Shown in pieces: positions 24,301 to 34,743 of a DNA stretch of 64,000 nucleotides. This DNA comes from Fonsecaea monophora (taxonomy: Eukaryota > Ascomycota > Eurotiomycetes > Chaetothyriales > Herpotrichiellaceae). The stretch lies in contig NW_019173938.1 of assembly GCF_001642475.1 (NCBI RefSeq), forward strand, positions 186,001-250,000, given 5' to 3'. Below the pieces are notes generated by a model, which was given only the letters and a program-made list of their open reading frames with translations, was not told where the DNA came from and searched no databases. The position numbers and the translations under genes were made by a program. Each line of letters begins with the position of its first letter. The stretch's first letter is position 1.

Positions 24301-27300
24301 TCTAGTGGAGAGGAGTACATGCACATGATTGTACCGGCAATTGTTGGCATTTTCGAAAACCCCGCGGCACCTCCTAATGCCCGCAGGGCAGCAATTGATA
24401 CATTGGGGAAACTGTCTCGAAATGTCAATGTGACGGACTTTGCGTCCCTCATGATCCACCCGTTGGCAAAGATATTGTCTTCTCCTGAGAAAGTCGTGAC
24501 AAACTCCTCGGAACGGTCACTGAAATCCGCTGCGCTAGACTGCATCTGCGCACTGATATATCATCTTGGACAGGATTTTGTGCACTACTTGCCTCTCATC
24601 GAACGGTCTACAAAGGCGGGCCAGATCAACTCTGAGAGGTTCCAGAAACTGATAGAGAATTTCAAGACCGGTAAAGCTCTGCCGGTCGACTTTTACCCAG
24701 AGGAACAATATGGAGCAGCGACCGAAGACACAAGCTACTCCAATATCACCTCGATGAGGCTTCCCGTCAATCAGCAGCATTTAAAGAGTGCCTGGGACAC
24801 CTCTCAGAAATCCACAAAGGAGGACTGGCAGGAGTGGATGCGACGCTTCAGCGTTGAACTACTGAAGGAGTCTCCGTCGCACGCTCTGCGGGCCTGCGCG
24901 AGTCTGGCTGGTGTTTATCAACCACTGGCCAAGTATCTTTTCAACTCCGCATTCGTCTCGTGCTGGACAGAGTTGTATGATCAATACCAAGAACAACTTA
25001 TCCAGTCGTTTGAGAAGGCTCTAATCTCTCCGAACATCCCTCCAGATATTTTGCAGACCTTGCTTAACTTGGCAGAATTCATGGAACACGACGACAAATC
25101 TCTTGCGATCGACCTTCGAACACTAGGACGATACGCCGCCAAATGCCATGCATTTGCCAAAGCACTCCATTATAAGGAACTTGAGTTTGAGCAGGATCAA
25201 AATAGCCAGAGTGTTGAGGCCCTCATCAGCATCAACAACCAACTCCAACAGTCCGACGCTGCTATTGGCATTCTTCGAAGAGCACAAGTCTTCGGCGAAG
25301 TCGAGTTGAAGGAGGCATGGTTCGAAAAGCTACAGCGATGGGAGGAAGCGTTGGCAGCATATCAGAAGCGCGAGAAGATTGAGCCAGACAATTTCGACGT
25401 GATTATGGGCAAGATGAGGTGTTTGCATGCCCTGGGCGAGTGGAAAATGCTGTCTGAGATCGCACAAGAACATTGGAACAGCGCATCAACGGAGAACCGC
25501 AAGAACATGTCTGCTCTGGCTGCCGCGGCGGCTTGGGGCAGAGGCGAATGGGACTTGATGGACAACTACATCAGCGTCATGAAAGAGAGCTCACCCGACC
25601 GAGCATTCTTTGGTGCTATCCTTGCCATCCAACGAAACAATTTTGCAGAAGCCCGCAGTTTCATCGTCCGGGCACAAGATGGTGTCAACTCAGAGATTGC
25701 AGCAACCATTGGTGAATCTTACAACCGTGCTTACAGTGTTGTGGTCAGGGCACAGATGCTTGCAGAGCTTGAGGAAATCATTCTCTTCAAGCAAAGCGAA
25801 GGCAACCTCGAAAAGCAAAACGCCATGAAAGTGCTCTGGAATAAGAGACTTCTCGGGTGTCAGTCCAATGTTGAGGTTTGGCAACGAATGCTCAAGGTTA
25901 GGGCCCTTGTTCTCACCCCTTCAGAAAATCCAGATATATGGATCAAGTTCGCAAATCTCTGTCGAAAATCGGAGCGTATCGGCCTGGCCGAGAGATCCCT
26001 GGCCTCTCTAGGAGGTAGTGGCAATCTTGCTGCTACTGGTCCGGGCGCGGCGCCGCCACCAGTTGCATATGCTCGTCTCAAATTCACTTGGGCCACAGGA
26101 AACCAACAACAAGCTCTGACATACTTGCGAGACTTCACCACCCGACTAGCTGACGAATATCAACAAGCCAACACTGCTCTGGCCAGTGGCATGCACAACG
26201 ACAGGATGAACAATATGAATGGTCTTGATATGAACGGACATGATGCGATAGCTCAAAGGAGAAGACACGAGGACTTGGAGAAGTATGCGAAACTCCTTGC
26301 CAAGTGCTACCTCCGACAGGGAGAATGGCAGTCTTACCTTCTGAGGGGCGACTGGACGAGTCCACGAGCTCAAGATCCAGTACGCGACATCCTCAATTCG
26401 TACCAGTTGGCGACGCAATACAATGAGTCATGGTACAAAGCATGGCATGCCTACGCGTTGGCGAATTTCGAAGTCGTCACATCGATGGCGTCCCATACCG
26501 ATCAAGACAAAGTCCGCAACCTTCCTGAGCACGTGATTCAGAACCACGTTGTTCCTGCCATCGGAGGCTTCTTCCGCTCGATTGCACTCTCCAAGACAAG
26601 CTCGCTACAAGACACACTTCGGCTGCTGACGTTGTGGTTTGCTCATGGCGGTCATAGTGAAGTCAATCAGGTGGTGATTGAAGGATTTGCTTCCGTCAGT
26701 ATTGATACCTGGTTGGAGGTTATACCCCAGTTGATCGCTAGAATCAATCAGCCAAACGCCCGGGTGCGAGCGGCTGTGCACAGGCTGCTCGCAGAAGTTG
26801 GTAAAGCGCATCCTCAAGCGCTAGTCTATCCGTTGACGGTTGCAATGAAGTCGTCAGTCGCGCGACGAGCCAACTCAGCAACTCAAATCATGGATAGCAT
26901 GAGAACGCACAGTGCTCGACTGGTTGAGCAAGCAGATCTGGTTAGCCATGAACTCATCAGAGTCGCGGTGCTGTGGCATGAGCTTTGGCATGAAGGCCTG
27001 GAGGAAGCCTCTCGCCTGTACTTTGGTGATCATGACGTGGAGGGAATGCTTGCCACTCTGGCTCCACTCCACGAGCTCCTTGATCGCGGTGCCGAAACTC
27101 TCAGAGAGGTGTCATTTGCTCAGGCGTTTGGCCACGACCTTGCGGAGGCGCGTGCGTTCTGTAACGCTTTCCGACGCTCGAAGGAAATTGGCGACCTCAA
27201 TCAAGCTTGGGACTTGTACTATGCGGTCTTCAGAAAGATCGCGAGGCAACTTCCCCAGCTGATGAGTTTGGATCTCAAATACGTGTCCCCTCGACTAAAG

Positions 27301-28854
27301 GATGCTCATGATCTCGACCTTGCAGTTCCTGGAACTTACCAGTCGGGCAAACCCATTATTCGGATCGTTAGCTTCGACCATGTTCTCACAGTGATACCCT
27401 CCAAGCAACGACCGAGAAAGACGACACTGAAAGGGTCAGATGGTGTGTCGTATGCGTTCCTCCTCAAGGGTCACGAAGATATCAGACAAGATGAGCGTGT
27501 GATGCAGCTGTTTGGGCTTGTCAACACCCTTCTGAACAACGACACCGAATCATTCAAGAGACATCTCAACATTCAACGATTCCCAGCTATACCGCTGTCG
27601 CAGAACTCTGGTTTGTTGGGCTGGGTGCCAAATTCTGATACTCTTCATAACTTGGTTAAGGAGTACCGCGAGTCAAGGCGGATCTTGCTGAACATTGAGC
27701 ACAGAATTATGCTGCAAATGGCTCCTGACTACGACAACCTCACACTCATGCAGAAGGTGGAAGTTTTCGGGTACGCAATGGACAACACGACCGGGAAGGA
27801 TTTGTACCGTGTGCTTTGGCTGAAGTCCAAGAGCTCCGAAGCCTGGCTTGATCGGCGAACAAACTACACCCGCTCACTCGCTGTCATGTCAATGGTTGGA
27901 TATATCCTCGGGTTGGGGGATCGTCATCCATCAAATCTCATGCTTGACCGCATCACTGGCAAGATCATCCACATCGACTTTGGTGATTGTTTTGAAGTAG
28001 CCATGCATCGCGAAAAATATCCAGAAAGAGTCCCCTTCCGGCTGACGCGGATGCTCACCTTCGCCATGGAAGTCAGCAATATCGAAGGGTCGTTCCGCAT
28101 AACATGCGAGAACGTCATGCGCGTCATCCGCGAAAACAAGGAGTCGATTCTGGCAGTGCTTGAAGCCTTCATCCACGATCCCTTGCTTAATTGGCGTCTC
28201 AACACCCGCGAGTCTCCGCCCAGACCACACTTCCGCTCCGAACGGAGGCAAAGCATCATCGAAGCCCCCGGTGCACAGGGAGGAGACTATGATCGCAGTC
28301 CTATGGAGAGTGCGAACAACCCGGCAGCGATGATGAACAACCAGGGACAGAGCCATGTTGGTGCACCTCCAGGACGTCGACACCGTCGCAGCAGTGTTCT
28401 TGATCCAGCGATGGTAGGCGGAAGTGTGCTTGACAAGACAACGGACAACAATGCCGCAGCTCAGGAAGCAAAGGAGGTACAAAATGCCCGAGCTTTGCAA
28501 GTGCTAGCCCGCGTCAAGGAGAAATTGACAGGACGTGACTTCAAGCCTGCGGCGCCAGGTACACCCTCATACGCTATGGCAACAGCCCTTCGCGCGGACG
28601 TCAACGGTCTTGGCCTCGAATCTCTGATGAACGTGAACGGCGGGGCGATGAACAACTTGACCAATGGCGCGATTGGGGCCGTGGATATGCAGCCACACGG
28701 CAAACAGGTCTCGATTGCAGGCACAGCACCCGAGACGACCATGGCGGGGATCGGTGGATTGGGAGTTGCGGAGCAGGTGGATCGCTTGATTCTGCAAGCG
28801 ACGAATGTGGAGAATCTATGTCAGCATTATATTGGGTGGTGTTCGTTCTGGTGA
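21312..28854 (+). CDS. tor: TOR serine/threonine kinase
   Basis: Central growth regulator (PIKK family; TORC1/TORC2 catalytic subunit) of 2,496 residues, the family's usual size. Exon 1 is 21312-21441, the intron 21442-21493 (52 nt), and exon 2 21494-28854. Order: N-terminal HEAT repeats (to about 1200), FAT domain (about 1240-1800), FRB (about 1860-1960, LWHELWHEGLEEASR with the rapamycin-contact Ser near 1883 and the Trp of NQAWDLYY), PI3K-like kinase (GLGDRHPSNLML near 2184, HIDFGDCF near 2203) and C-terminal FATC ending LCQHYIGWCSFW. The conserved Ser and Trp predict rapamycin-FKBP12 sensitivity. Odd: Ser-rich material with RRQSI (about 2293) after the kinase and a 74-residue insertion (about 2394-2467) between LTGRDF and the FATC. 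The start gives MASSQGPVPDPSERIF, the first ATG in frame with the splice. Confidence 0.97.
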
Positions 28855-30348
28855 TTGGGGTGGGTTGGAAATGGAGGACTATCTTAATTCCTGTTTGTGC
28901 GGGAGATATTTGCCTCTCCTGAGACGAGGGGATGCCTTTGAACCACGGGCTTTGGTCTGGGTCTGCGTTTGTGTCACATCCATATCGCTCAGAGAGGTCA
29001 TGCTGGCTTCCTGCATGTCTCGGCCTTGTCTATAACGAGGACGACACTGGACTGGCCAGGAATTAGCAGATGGAAGAAAAATGAATCGCAAAGGCAATGG
29101 CAAAAGTCGATCTGTGGCGGTCGGAACCCCGGGGAGGCTGATCGTCCATCAACTTTCCTCGTATTTACGCTTTCCTTCACCCAAGTTACAAACTGTAGCC
29201 GGATGGTAGAGGACACCAATTGATTGTAACGCATAGGAAGGAGGGGGCATAGAGCAGCATGGGCATTTCATAGCATAGTATAGTATGGCAACACGTGCAC
29301 GCACGCATGCATGGCGTGGCGTAGTATTTATTGTATGGTATGGTACGGCATTACACTGGTTCAACGTTAAAGCTATCATAGCATACCACAGCACAGCACA
29401 GTATAGTATAATACCTACGTAAAGGCCTTGCACTTTGGTAAAATACCAGTCAGAGGAGCTGCTGCTCAGTTACTCGGTTCCTTAGTTCCATAGGTACATA
29501 GGTACATATGTACATACCTAGGTAGGTTGGTAGGTACCTACAGTACCTGAGGAGGTATATATGTACGTACCACCGCGTGAAGTCGAAAAAACGCCCCTCT
29601 TGCAAAATTTTCTGAATCCGTACAAAAGCGACATGGAATACGGCGGCAAATGTGCGTGCATCACGGTGCAGTTGGACGAGGGATAAGGTATACGAGGTAT
29701 ACGAGGAGACTAACGCTAACGCTAAATGGAAATAAATACCCTGTACATATTAATACAGGTGCAGAAGTCTAAATCGGAATGGAGCAGAGTGTTATTATGT
29801 ACGAGGTACAGAGTAGTATGTGTGTAGAAATCAATCGGATTGAATCAGTCAATTCAATCAATGGCAGTGTCATTACTGAAGCCTACAATAAAGCATTTAT
29901 TTGGGCGTCAGGTACGAGGTACTCAGCTCGGTATTTGCATCCATACCAAACAGGACCAAAGAAAAACTCCATGCCTCGATTTTACCTGCTCGCCACGCCA
30001 CCTTGAAATATCAGCAAGTCAAATGGTTTCTCGCATGCATTTTTCTTTTCCGCTTTTGTCTTTTTTGATTTCTGGTCCTGGCTTGCCTTTTTTGGACCTT
30101 CTGTAATCCACTTTGCGCGATGGTCTACTTGGTAATGTCGAGTTCGGCTCATGCTTTTCCAGATGACATGCACCCAATCGTGACAACCTTGAACAACGCC
30201 CGTAAATAAAAGAGCCGGATGCATATTTTCTGAGACAAAAATAGCTCGGTGTCCACATGTTGGATCGTTTTCGGTATCTGCCTGGTCGGGAAGACATGCT
30301 CGTGCGCTGCTGGCAGAAAGGGCACATCGTTTGCTCCGTCTGCGAGAT
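28855..30348. other. Convergent gap between TOR and DAHP synthase
   Basis: No gene supported. It contains 3' regions of both convergent genes and a simple-sequence block at about 29262-29575. Confidence 0.6.
29262..29575. repeat. Degenerate TAGGTACA / TATAGTATGG simple-sequence block
   Basis: The first part (29262-29415) is made of short near-repeats such as CATAGCATAG, TATAGTATGG, GCACGCACGCATGC and CACAGCACAGCACAG. The second part (29490-29571) is built from TAGGTACATA units and the self-complementary CCTAGGTAGG / GGTAGGTACCTACAG family, ending in TATATATGTACGTACC. A short GGTATACGA duplication follows at about 29687-29705. No ORF or terminal repeats of a transposon are visible. Confidence 0.75.
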
Positions 30349-31485
30349 CTAGTGGTATCCATTGGTGACACCATTCGTCCCATTCTGTTGGGTGTGTTTA
30401 ACTTGTCTCCTTGTCCGCACCGCCTCGGCCAATTGCTCCAAAACCTCCACTGTTGTTTCCCAGTTGATACAAGCGTCCGTGATACTGACCCCCTTTTGCA
30501 GGCTATCGAGACCACCCTCAGGAGGTACCTTCTGGTTGCCCTCATTGATGTTAGACTCAATCATGACCGCCACGATTGCATCTTCACCCTGTCTCAGCTG
30601 GTCACCGATGGCTTGAGCGACCAAAGGTTGGTTCCTATGGTTCTTCTTGGAGTTGCCGTGCGAGCAATCAATCATCATGACTTCTCGCTGGCCCTTGGAC
30701 TTCAAAGCTGCGCGAGCTGCCTTCACCGACTCCGCATCGTAGTTTGTGCCCTTTGAGCCGCCACGGAGAATCACAAAGCCGTCTTCATTGCCGGCTGTTT
30801 TTGTGATGGCAGCCAAGCCTTGCTTGGTGACACCCATGAAGTGGTGTTTCGCGGCGGCAGCTCCTACGGCATCGATGGCCACAGAGAGTGACCCGTCTGT
30901 TCCATTCTTGAACCCCATTGGGAAGGACAAACCCGAGGCGAGTTCTCTGTGAAGTTGAGACTCGGTTGTTCGGGCGCCAATGGCACCCAGGGAAATCAGG
31001 TCAGCCAGAAATTGCGGCGAGATTGTGTCGAGCATTTCGCTCGCAATAGGCATGCCCATTGAGGTAAGGTCAGCGTAGAGCTGTCTCGAGACGCGAAGGC
31101 CTTTGTTTATTTTGTACGACTCATCAATGTCAGGATCGTTGATGAGACCTTTCCAGCCCACTGTGGTCCGGGGTTTTTCTAGGTAGGCACGCATAATGAT
31201 ACATAGATCCGACGACAGCTTTTCCGCAAGCTCTTTCAGCCGACCGGCGTATTCAAGAGCTGTTGCAGGGTCATGGATGGAACAGGGTCCGACCATGACA
31301 AGAAGTCTGTCATCCCGCTGGTGTATGATTTCTTTGCATTCTCGGCGACCTTTGGCAACAGTCTCGACTGATGCTTGTGATGCAGGAACCTCGGCTTGCA
31401 GGAGGGCAGGGGGAATAAGAGGGTCATAGCCAAGGACTCGAACGTCCTCGCCGGCGGCAGAAGCTGCAGTATCGGCGGAGGGCAT
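30349..31485 (-). CDS. aro4: DAHP synthase (3-deoxy-7-phosphoheptulonate synthase), class I
   Basis: First enzyme of the shikimate pathway: condenses phosphoenolpyruvate and erythrose 4-phosphate. Single exon, 378 residues from the ATG at 31485; an upstream in-frame ATG at 31542 would add 19 unconserved residues. Class I (AroF/G/H) motifs are complete: VGPCSIHD, MRAYLEKPRTTVGWKGL, SEMLDTISPQ, GAIGARTTESQLHRELASGL, GFKNGTDG, MIDCSHGNS and MIESNINEG. The EDVRVLGYDPL start and HHFMGVTK loop resemble yeast Aro4 (tyrosine-feedback type) more than Aro3, but I could not test feedback type, so treat the symbol as provisional. Two near-consensus general-amino-acid-control sites lie upstream. The Asn/Gly/Thr C-terminal tail is extra. 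Confidence 0.95.
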   Translation of the reverse strand: MPSADTAASAAGEDVRVLGYDPLIPPALLQAEVPASQASVETVAKGRRECKEIIHQRDDRLLVMVGPCSIHDPATALEYAGRLKELAEKLSSDLCIIMRAYLEKPRTTVGWKGLINDPDIDESYKINKGLRVSRQLYADLTSMGMPIASEMLDTISPQFLADLISLGAIGARTTESQLHRELASGLSFPMGFKNGTDGSLSVAIDAVGAAAAKHHFMGVTKQGLAAITKTAGNEDGFVILRGGSKGTNYDAESVKAARAALKSKGQREVMMIDCSHGNSKKNHRNQPLVAQAIGDQLRQGEDAIVAVMIESNINEGNQKVPPEGGLDSLQKGVSITDACINWETTVEVLEQLAEAVRTRRQVKHTQQNGTNGVTNGYH

Positions 31486-32491
31486 TGTGAGGAAGGCTGT
31501 GTGGAATTGGCTATTGGATGAGATGAGCAGGCGAGATGTCACAGGACGAAGGGACAGAAAATAGGTGAAGTCGTAGGGGTGAAAGAGGAGTGTAAGAAAG
31601 AAAGAAAAAAAGAAGAGGGTAAGGTATAGCTATTGTGTGAGCGGAAGCATAGTCACCCCAGTCAATGGTATGATTCACGAGGGCGACGTGCGGCGAGGAC
31701 TGGCCTCGACTCAGAAAAAAAATTGGGCGCAGTTAAGTGGAGGGGCAGCCAAAGTGAAAAAAAAGAACTGGAGGCGGTGTGACTCGCTGCAGCTCCCATC
31801 GGATAAATGATTTTTCCATTATTCCGCACACTTAGGGCACTAGTCTAAATTAAGTAAACGCGGAATGGCTTGAATCGCCGCCACGAGGCACGAGGGAGGC
31901 GCCACGCAAACGGTGGTGATAGTACTAAAACAATCAGATGGATGATGACGTAGTGCCAGGGAGGCTCTGGTGGCTTGTTCGTGGCTTCCCCTTTCACTCA
32001 TTCTCCCTATGGCCACAACCAACTTCCCCCCACAAACGCGACACACAGACCGACAAACTCCCCTTCTTCCCCCCATCATGAGTATCTCTTCCACATTACT
32101 CTGTACAAGTCATTATATTCGACCATCTTACCATCTCCCTTCTTAACACTCAGCCGCCCCCTTATACAAAAATCCCACAGATCTCACTCGTACGGAACGC
32201 TGACTTCCCGAACACCCTTCCATCTGAACCCCGGCCATTCGCCTCCAAGCCCAGGCGCGCGCTCTGGTTGGCCCTCGTTCAAATTGTCTTTGTTTCACCT
32301 ACTCAAAGACGTCCACCACACGACACTGCCACGGTTTGATCGACTCTCCTTGCACACGGGGCTATGACTTCGATCTCTACGCTGGAAACATAAAAACACC
32401 CCTCTAATCACACCACAATCGCTCCTCGCTCTGTCAAAGCTCCATGTGCGGTTTGAGTCCCAATCACCCGACCACCGCTGATCCCTCTGCC
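31486..32491. other. Divergent promoter region, DAHP synthase / 32492 gene
   Basis: About 1 kb between divergent start codons. The side next to 31485 carries a purine-rich tract (31590-31620), which is a pyrimidine tract on the transcribed strand, common near fungal start sites. Two TGACTCA-like sites lie at 31707-31713 and 31780-31786. The side next to 32492 is C/T-rich. Confidence 0.55.
31707..31786. promoter_or_regulatory. Two near-consensus Gcn4/CpcA-type sites
   Basis: CGACTCA at 31707-31713 and TGACTCG at 31780-31786 each differ from the palindromic TGACTCA by one base. They lie about 220-300 bp upstream of the DAHP synthase start, a usual position for general amino-acid control sites. 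Binding is inferred, not shown. Confidence 0.45.
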
Positions 32492-33361
32492 ATGGCCGAT
32501 GTCCACGCTTCTACGTTCCATTTCAACAATCCAACACCCTCCTGCAAGCGGAAACGACCATCAAATAATCTAGAGGACGATGGTGGCTTCATGGTTCGCA
32601 ACCCCAAAAGACGGCCCACCCCGACACAATGTCTACCCTTCCGCTTGTCGCCTTCGCGGCCACATGTTTCAGTTCCTGGCGGCTCTTACCCTCTCTTCAC
32701 TTCCATCTACCAGCAACCTCCGACTCCGGTAGACACCTCGGATGAAGATGAAACTTCCAGCCAATCTTTCAACGGAGCAGAAGACCAGTGGCCGGTCACC
32801 AAGAATGACCCGAATAAGGCAATCCAAAATAGCACGTTGTCGGCCAAGGCTCAATTCAGCGATCCGATTGATGTCGAGATGGATCTGCAAATGGCTCCTC
32901 CGGCCTCCCAGCCGAGGATACGACGCGCTCGATCGAACGATATCGTGGCTCCTGAGCGCGGATCCGATTTCCTTAGTGCCATGGATACATTTGCTCGAGA
33001 AAGAGTGCCAACGCCCATCAGCGGTCATTTCGACAATCGCGTCAGTGATCTCCCTAACGTTCCACGCCATCATTTCCCACCGCTACGCACCAATCTCAGC
33101 CCGATGATTGAACAGGAGTCGTGGATCACTCGAGACGGCCTCCCCAGTCCTGTCGAAGACCACGATATGGACGCCGCAATGGTGATGGAGGACGAACCCC
33201 CCACTGAGGTGCATTTTCCTGCCGGAAAATACGGAATGGACGACAATTCGAGCCCTATAGGACGAACGAGGTCGGCAAGGCTTCATATGGGTTATCTCAA
33301 TGATTGCGAAAAGTGCATTCAGAAAGTACCTGGTCATTACAGTCACATTATATGGACTTGA
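32492..33361 (+). CDS. Ascomycete-specific protein with conserved C-terminal Cys motif
   Basis: Unknown function. Single exon; 289 residues from the ATG at 32492 (MADVHAS), or 305 from the in-frame ATG at 32444. Most of the chain is Pro/Ser-rich and disordered-looking, with a basic KRKRP near the start. The last 30 residues contain RLHMGYLNDCEKC and VPGHYSHIIWT, which I recall as the conserved tail of a fungal family of uncharacterised proteins. The pair of Cys (CEKC) plus HxxH-like His could bind metal or a partner. No membrane segment or signal peptide. It is divergent from the DAHP synthase gene. Confidence 0.7.
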   Translation: MADVHASTFHFNNPTPSCKRKRPSNNLEDDGGFMVRNPKRRPTPTQCLPFRLSPSRPHVSVPGGSYPLFTSIYQQPPTPVDTSDEDETSSQSFNGAEDQWPVTKNDPNKAIQNSTLSAKAQFSDPIDVEMDLQMAPPASQPRIRRARSNDIVAPERGSDFLSAMDTFARERVPTPISGHFDNRVSDLPNVPRHHFPPLRTNLSPMIEQESWITRDGLPSPVEDHDMDAAMVMEDEPPTEVHFPAGKYGMDDNSSPIGRTRSARLHMGYLNDCEKCIQKVPGHYSHIIWT

Positions 33362-33735
33362 AACCAAGGAGCAGTTTGCGTAACAGCTTTGGCCTGCTCG
33401 TGGTTGCATGACGATTTTGATGAGCAATGAGAACAAAGATTAAATGAGAAGCATGACTATCACATCTTGGAGGGTGCCAGGTTACAGGGCGTTCGCTCGT
33501 TGGCATGGCCAACAGCGGTGGGAGATTATATAAACCCACGTGTGGTTTACAGGCAGCATGTTTTGGCGGATTGCTTGTTTGAAACTGGGAATTTTCGATT
33601 TGAGAGTTTTGCGCGGCTCTTTCTACGCAAGGGTGCGCGGCCGTCTTCAAATAGCTGTACAAATGACATGCCTGGGATGCCCTCCGATACCAGAGATCAA
33701 TTCCTTCGAAACCCAAACCCCCGTTTTCATGTGCC
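33362..33735. other. Convergent gap, 374 bp
   Basis: 3' regions of two convergent genes. A TATATAAA-like string near 33528 has no downstream gene and is probably not a promoter. Confidence 0.6.
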
Positions 33736-34743
33736 TTACGATTCGCTGTTGCTGCCTCTAATCCAACTTAACCAGCTTCTTCCTCGCCCCGTCGAAGGCC
33801 CTCCAACAACACCAGCCACGTTACTGGCCATCACATCCAATGGGCCTCCCACAGTTGTTGGTCTCGCGGCAAGGGTTCTGTCGTCCCTTGCAGGCTCGTC
33901 TTCTGCTTTCCTGGTGATGTATTCGACTCTGTCCGCGGGTACAGGGCGACCCTTTGAGTCGATGCCCACGCCCTGGACGCCACTTGGGGCAACTTGAACA
34001 GCCTCCCTCACAGGGAGGCCTTTAGAAGTAGGCTGTACTTGGCCTCCAACCAAGCCTTCCTCCCTGTGTTTCCATTCCGCACTGGTTTCTCGTCGACTCT
34101 TCTCCTCGGCCGTTTCCTCCCCCATTGTCCCCTTAGCCATCTGACCACCCACAAACCCCTTCAACTTGCTCCAGTAGCCTTCTTGCTTCTTCCTCTCCGC
34201 CTCTTTCATCCTCGCTGCCTCCATCTCCTGCCCTGCACGTTCCTGCTCGAGCAGATGCAGCTGTTCCGCGCTCGCCTCCCCCTTGAGGAACGCCCGTCTG
34301 GCGTCATCCAGCCTGTTCAATTCCCTCTCAACCCACGCGCGCTTTTGTCTTCGTGAATGGGCAATGAGCGATATCGTGCCGTATGCGGTGACGCAGACTG
34401 CGAGGCCGGAGAAGATTATCAGGCCGTATGCCGTGAGCCGGTGGGCGCGGTCGGCGATGACCCGACCACTGGAAATTATGCGGTCGATGGGTGAGGAGCC
34501 GGCCGAGCTCTTTGCAGCCTCGTGCGCGGCCCGAAGACGGGCGACTCTTTCCATTGGCGTCTCTTTCGAGGACGAGCCATGTTGGGGGGACGAGGGAGGT
34601 TGTGAAGACGAGGCAGAAGGGGATGGTGAGGAGGGTATGTTCCTGGCTCCGGGCCGGGAGGCAGGTTGATAGGTGAAGGTCGTGGCATGAGGAGTTGTCG
34701 AGGTGAAGCGAGTAAAGGTGTCGGATGCCGGTCGTCGCGACAT
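33736..34743 (-). CDS. Cytochrome oxidase assembly (COX14-domain) protein, putative
   Basis: Probably a mitochondrial inner-membrane factor for cytochrome c oxidase assembly. Single exon; 335 residues from the ATG at 34743 (MSRRPASDTF), or 342 from 34764. The Arg/Ser/Thr-rich N-terminus, poor in acids, suits a mitochondrial presequence. Around residues 95-135 sits ADRAHRLTAYGLIIFSGLAV, one membrane helix preceded by the helical Cox14-type motif, followed by basic SRRQKRAWVERELNRLDDARR and a charged coiled-coil-like region to about 210. The C-terminal third is low complexity. Far longer than yeast Cox14 (70 residues), but fungal COX14-domain proteins with long tails occur. The family call is moderate. 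Confidence 0.6.
   Translation of the reverse strand: MSRRPASDTFTRFTSTTPHATTFTYQPASRPGARNIPSSPSPSASSSQPPSSPQHGSSSKETPMERVARLRAAHEAAKSSAGSSPIDRIISSGRVIADRAHRLTAYGLIIFSGLAVCVTAYGTISLIAHSRRQKRAWVERELNRLDDARRAFLKGEASAEQLHLLEQERAGQEMEAARMKEAERKKQEGYWSKLKGFVGGQMAKGTMGEETAEEKSRRETSAEWKHREEGLVGGQVQPTSKGLPVREAVQVAPSGVQGVGIDSKGRPVPADRVEYITRKAEDEPARDDRTLAARPTTVGGPLDVMASNVAGVVGGPSTGRGRSWLSWIRGSNSES

Noticed and set aside
33525..33540. TATATAAA-like box
   Set aside because: It lies in a convergent 3' gap with no gene downstream.
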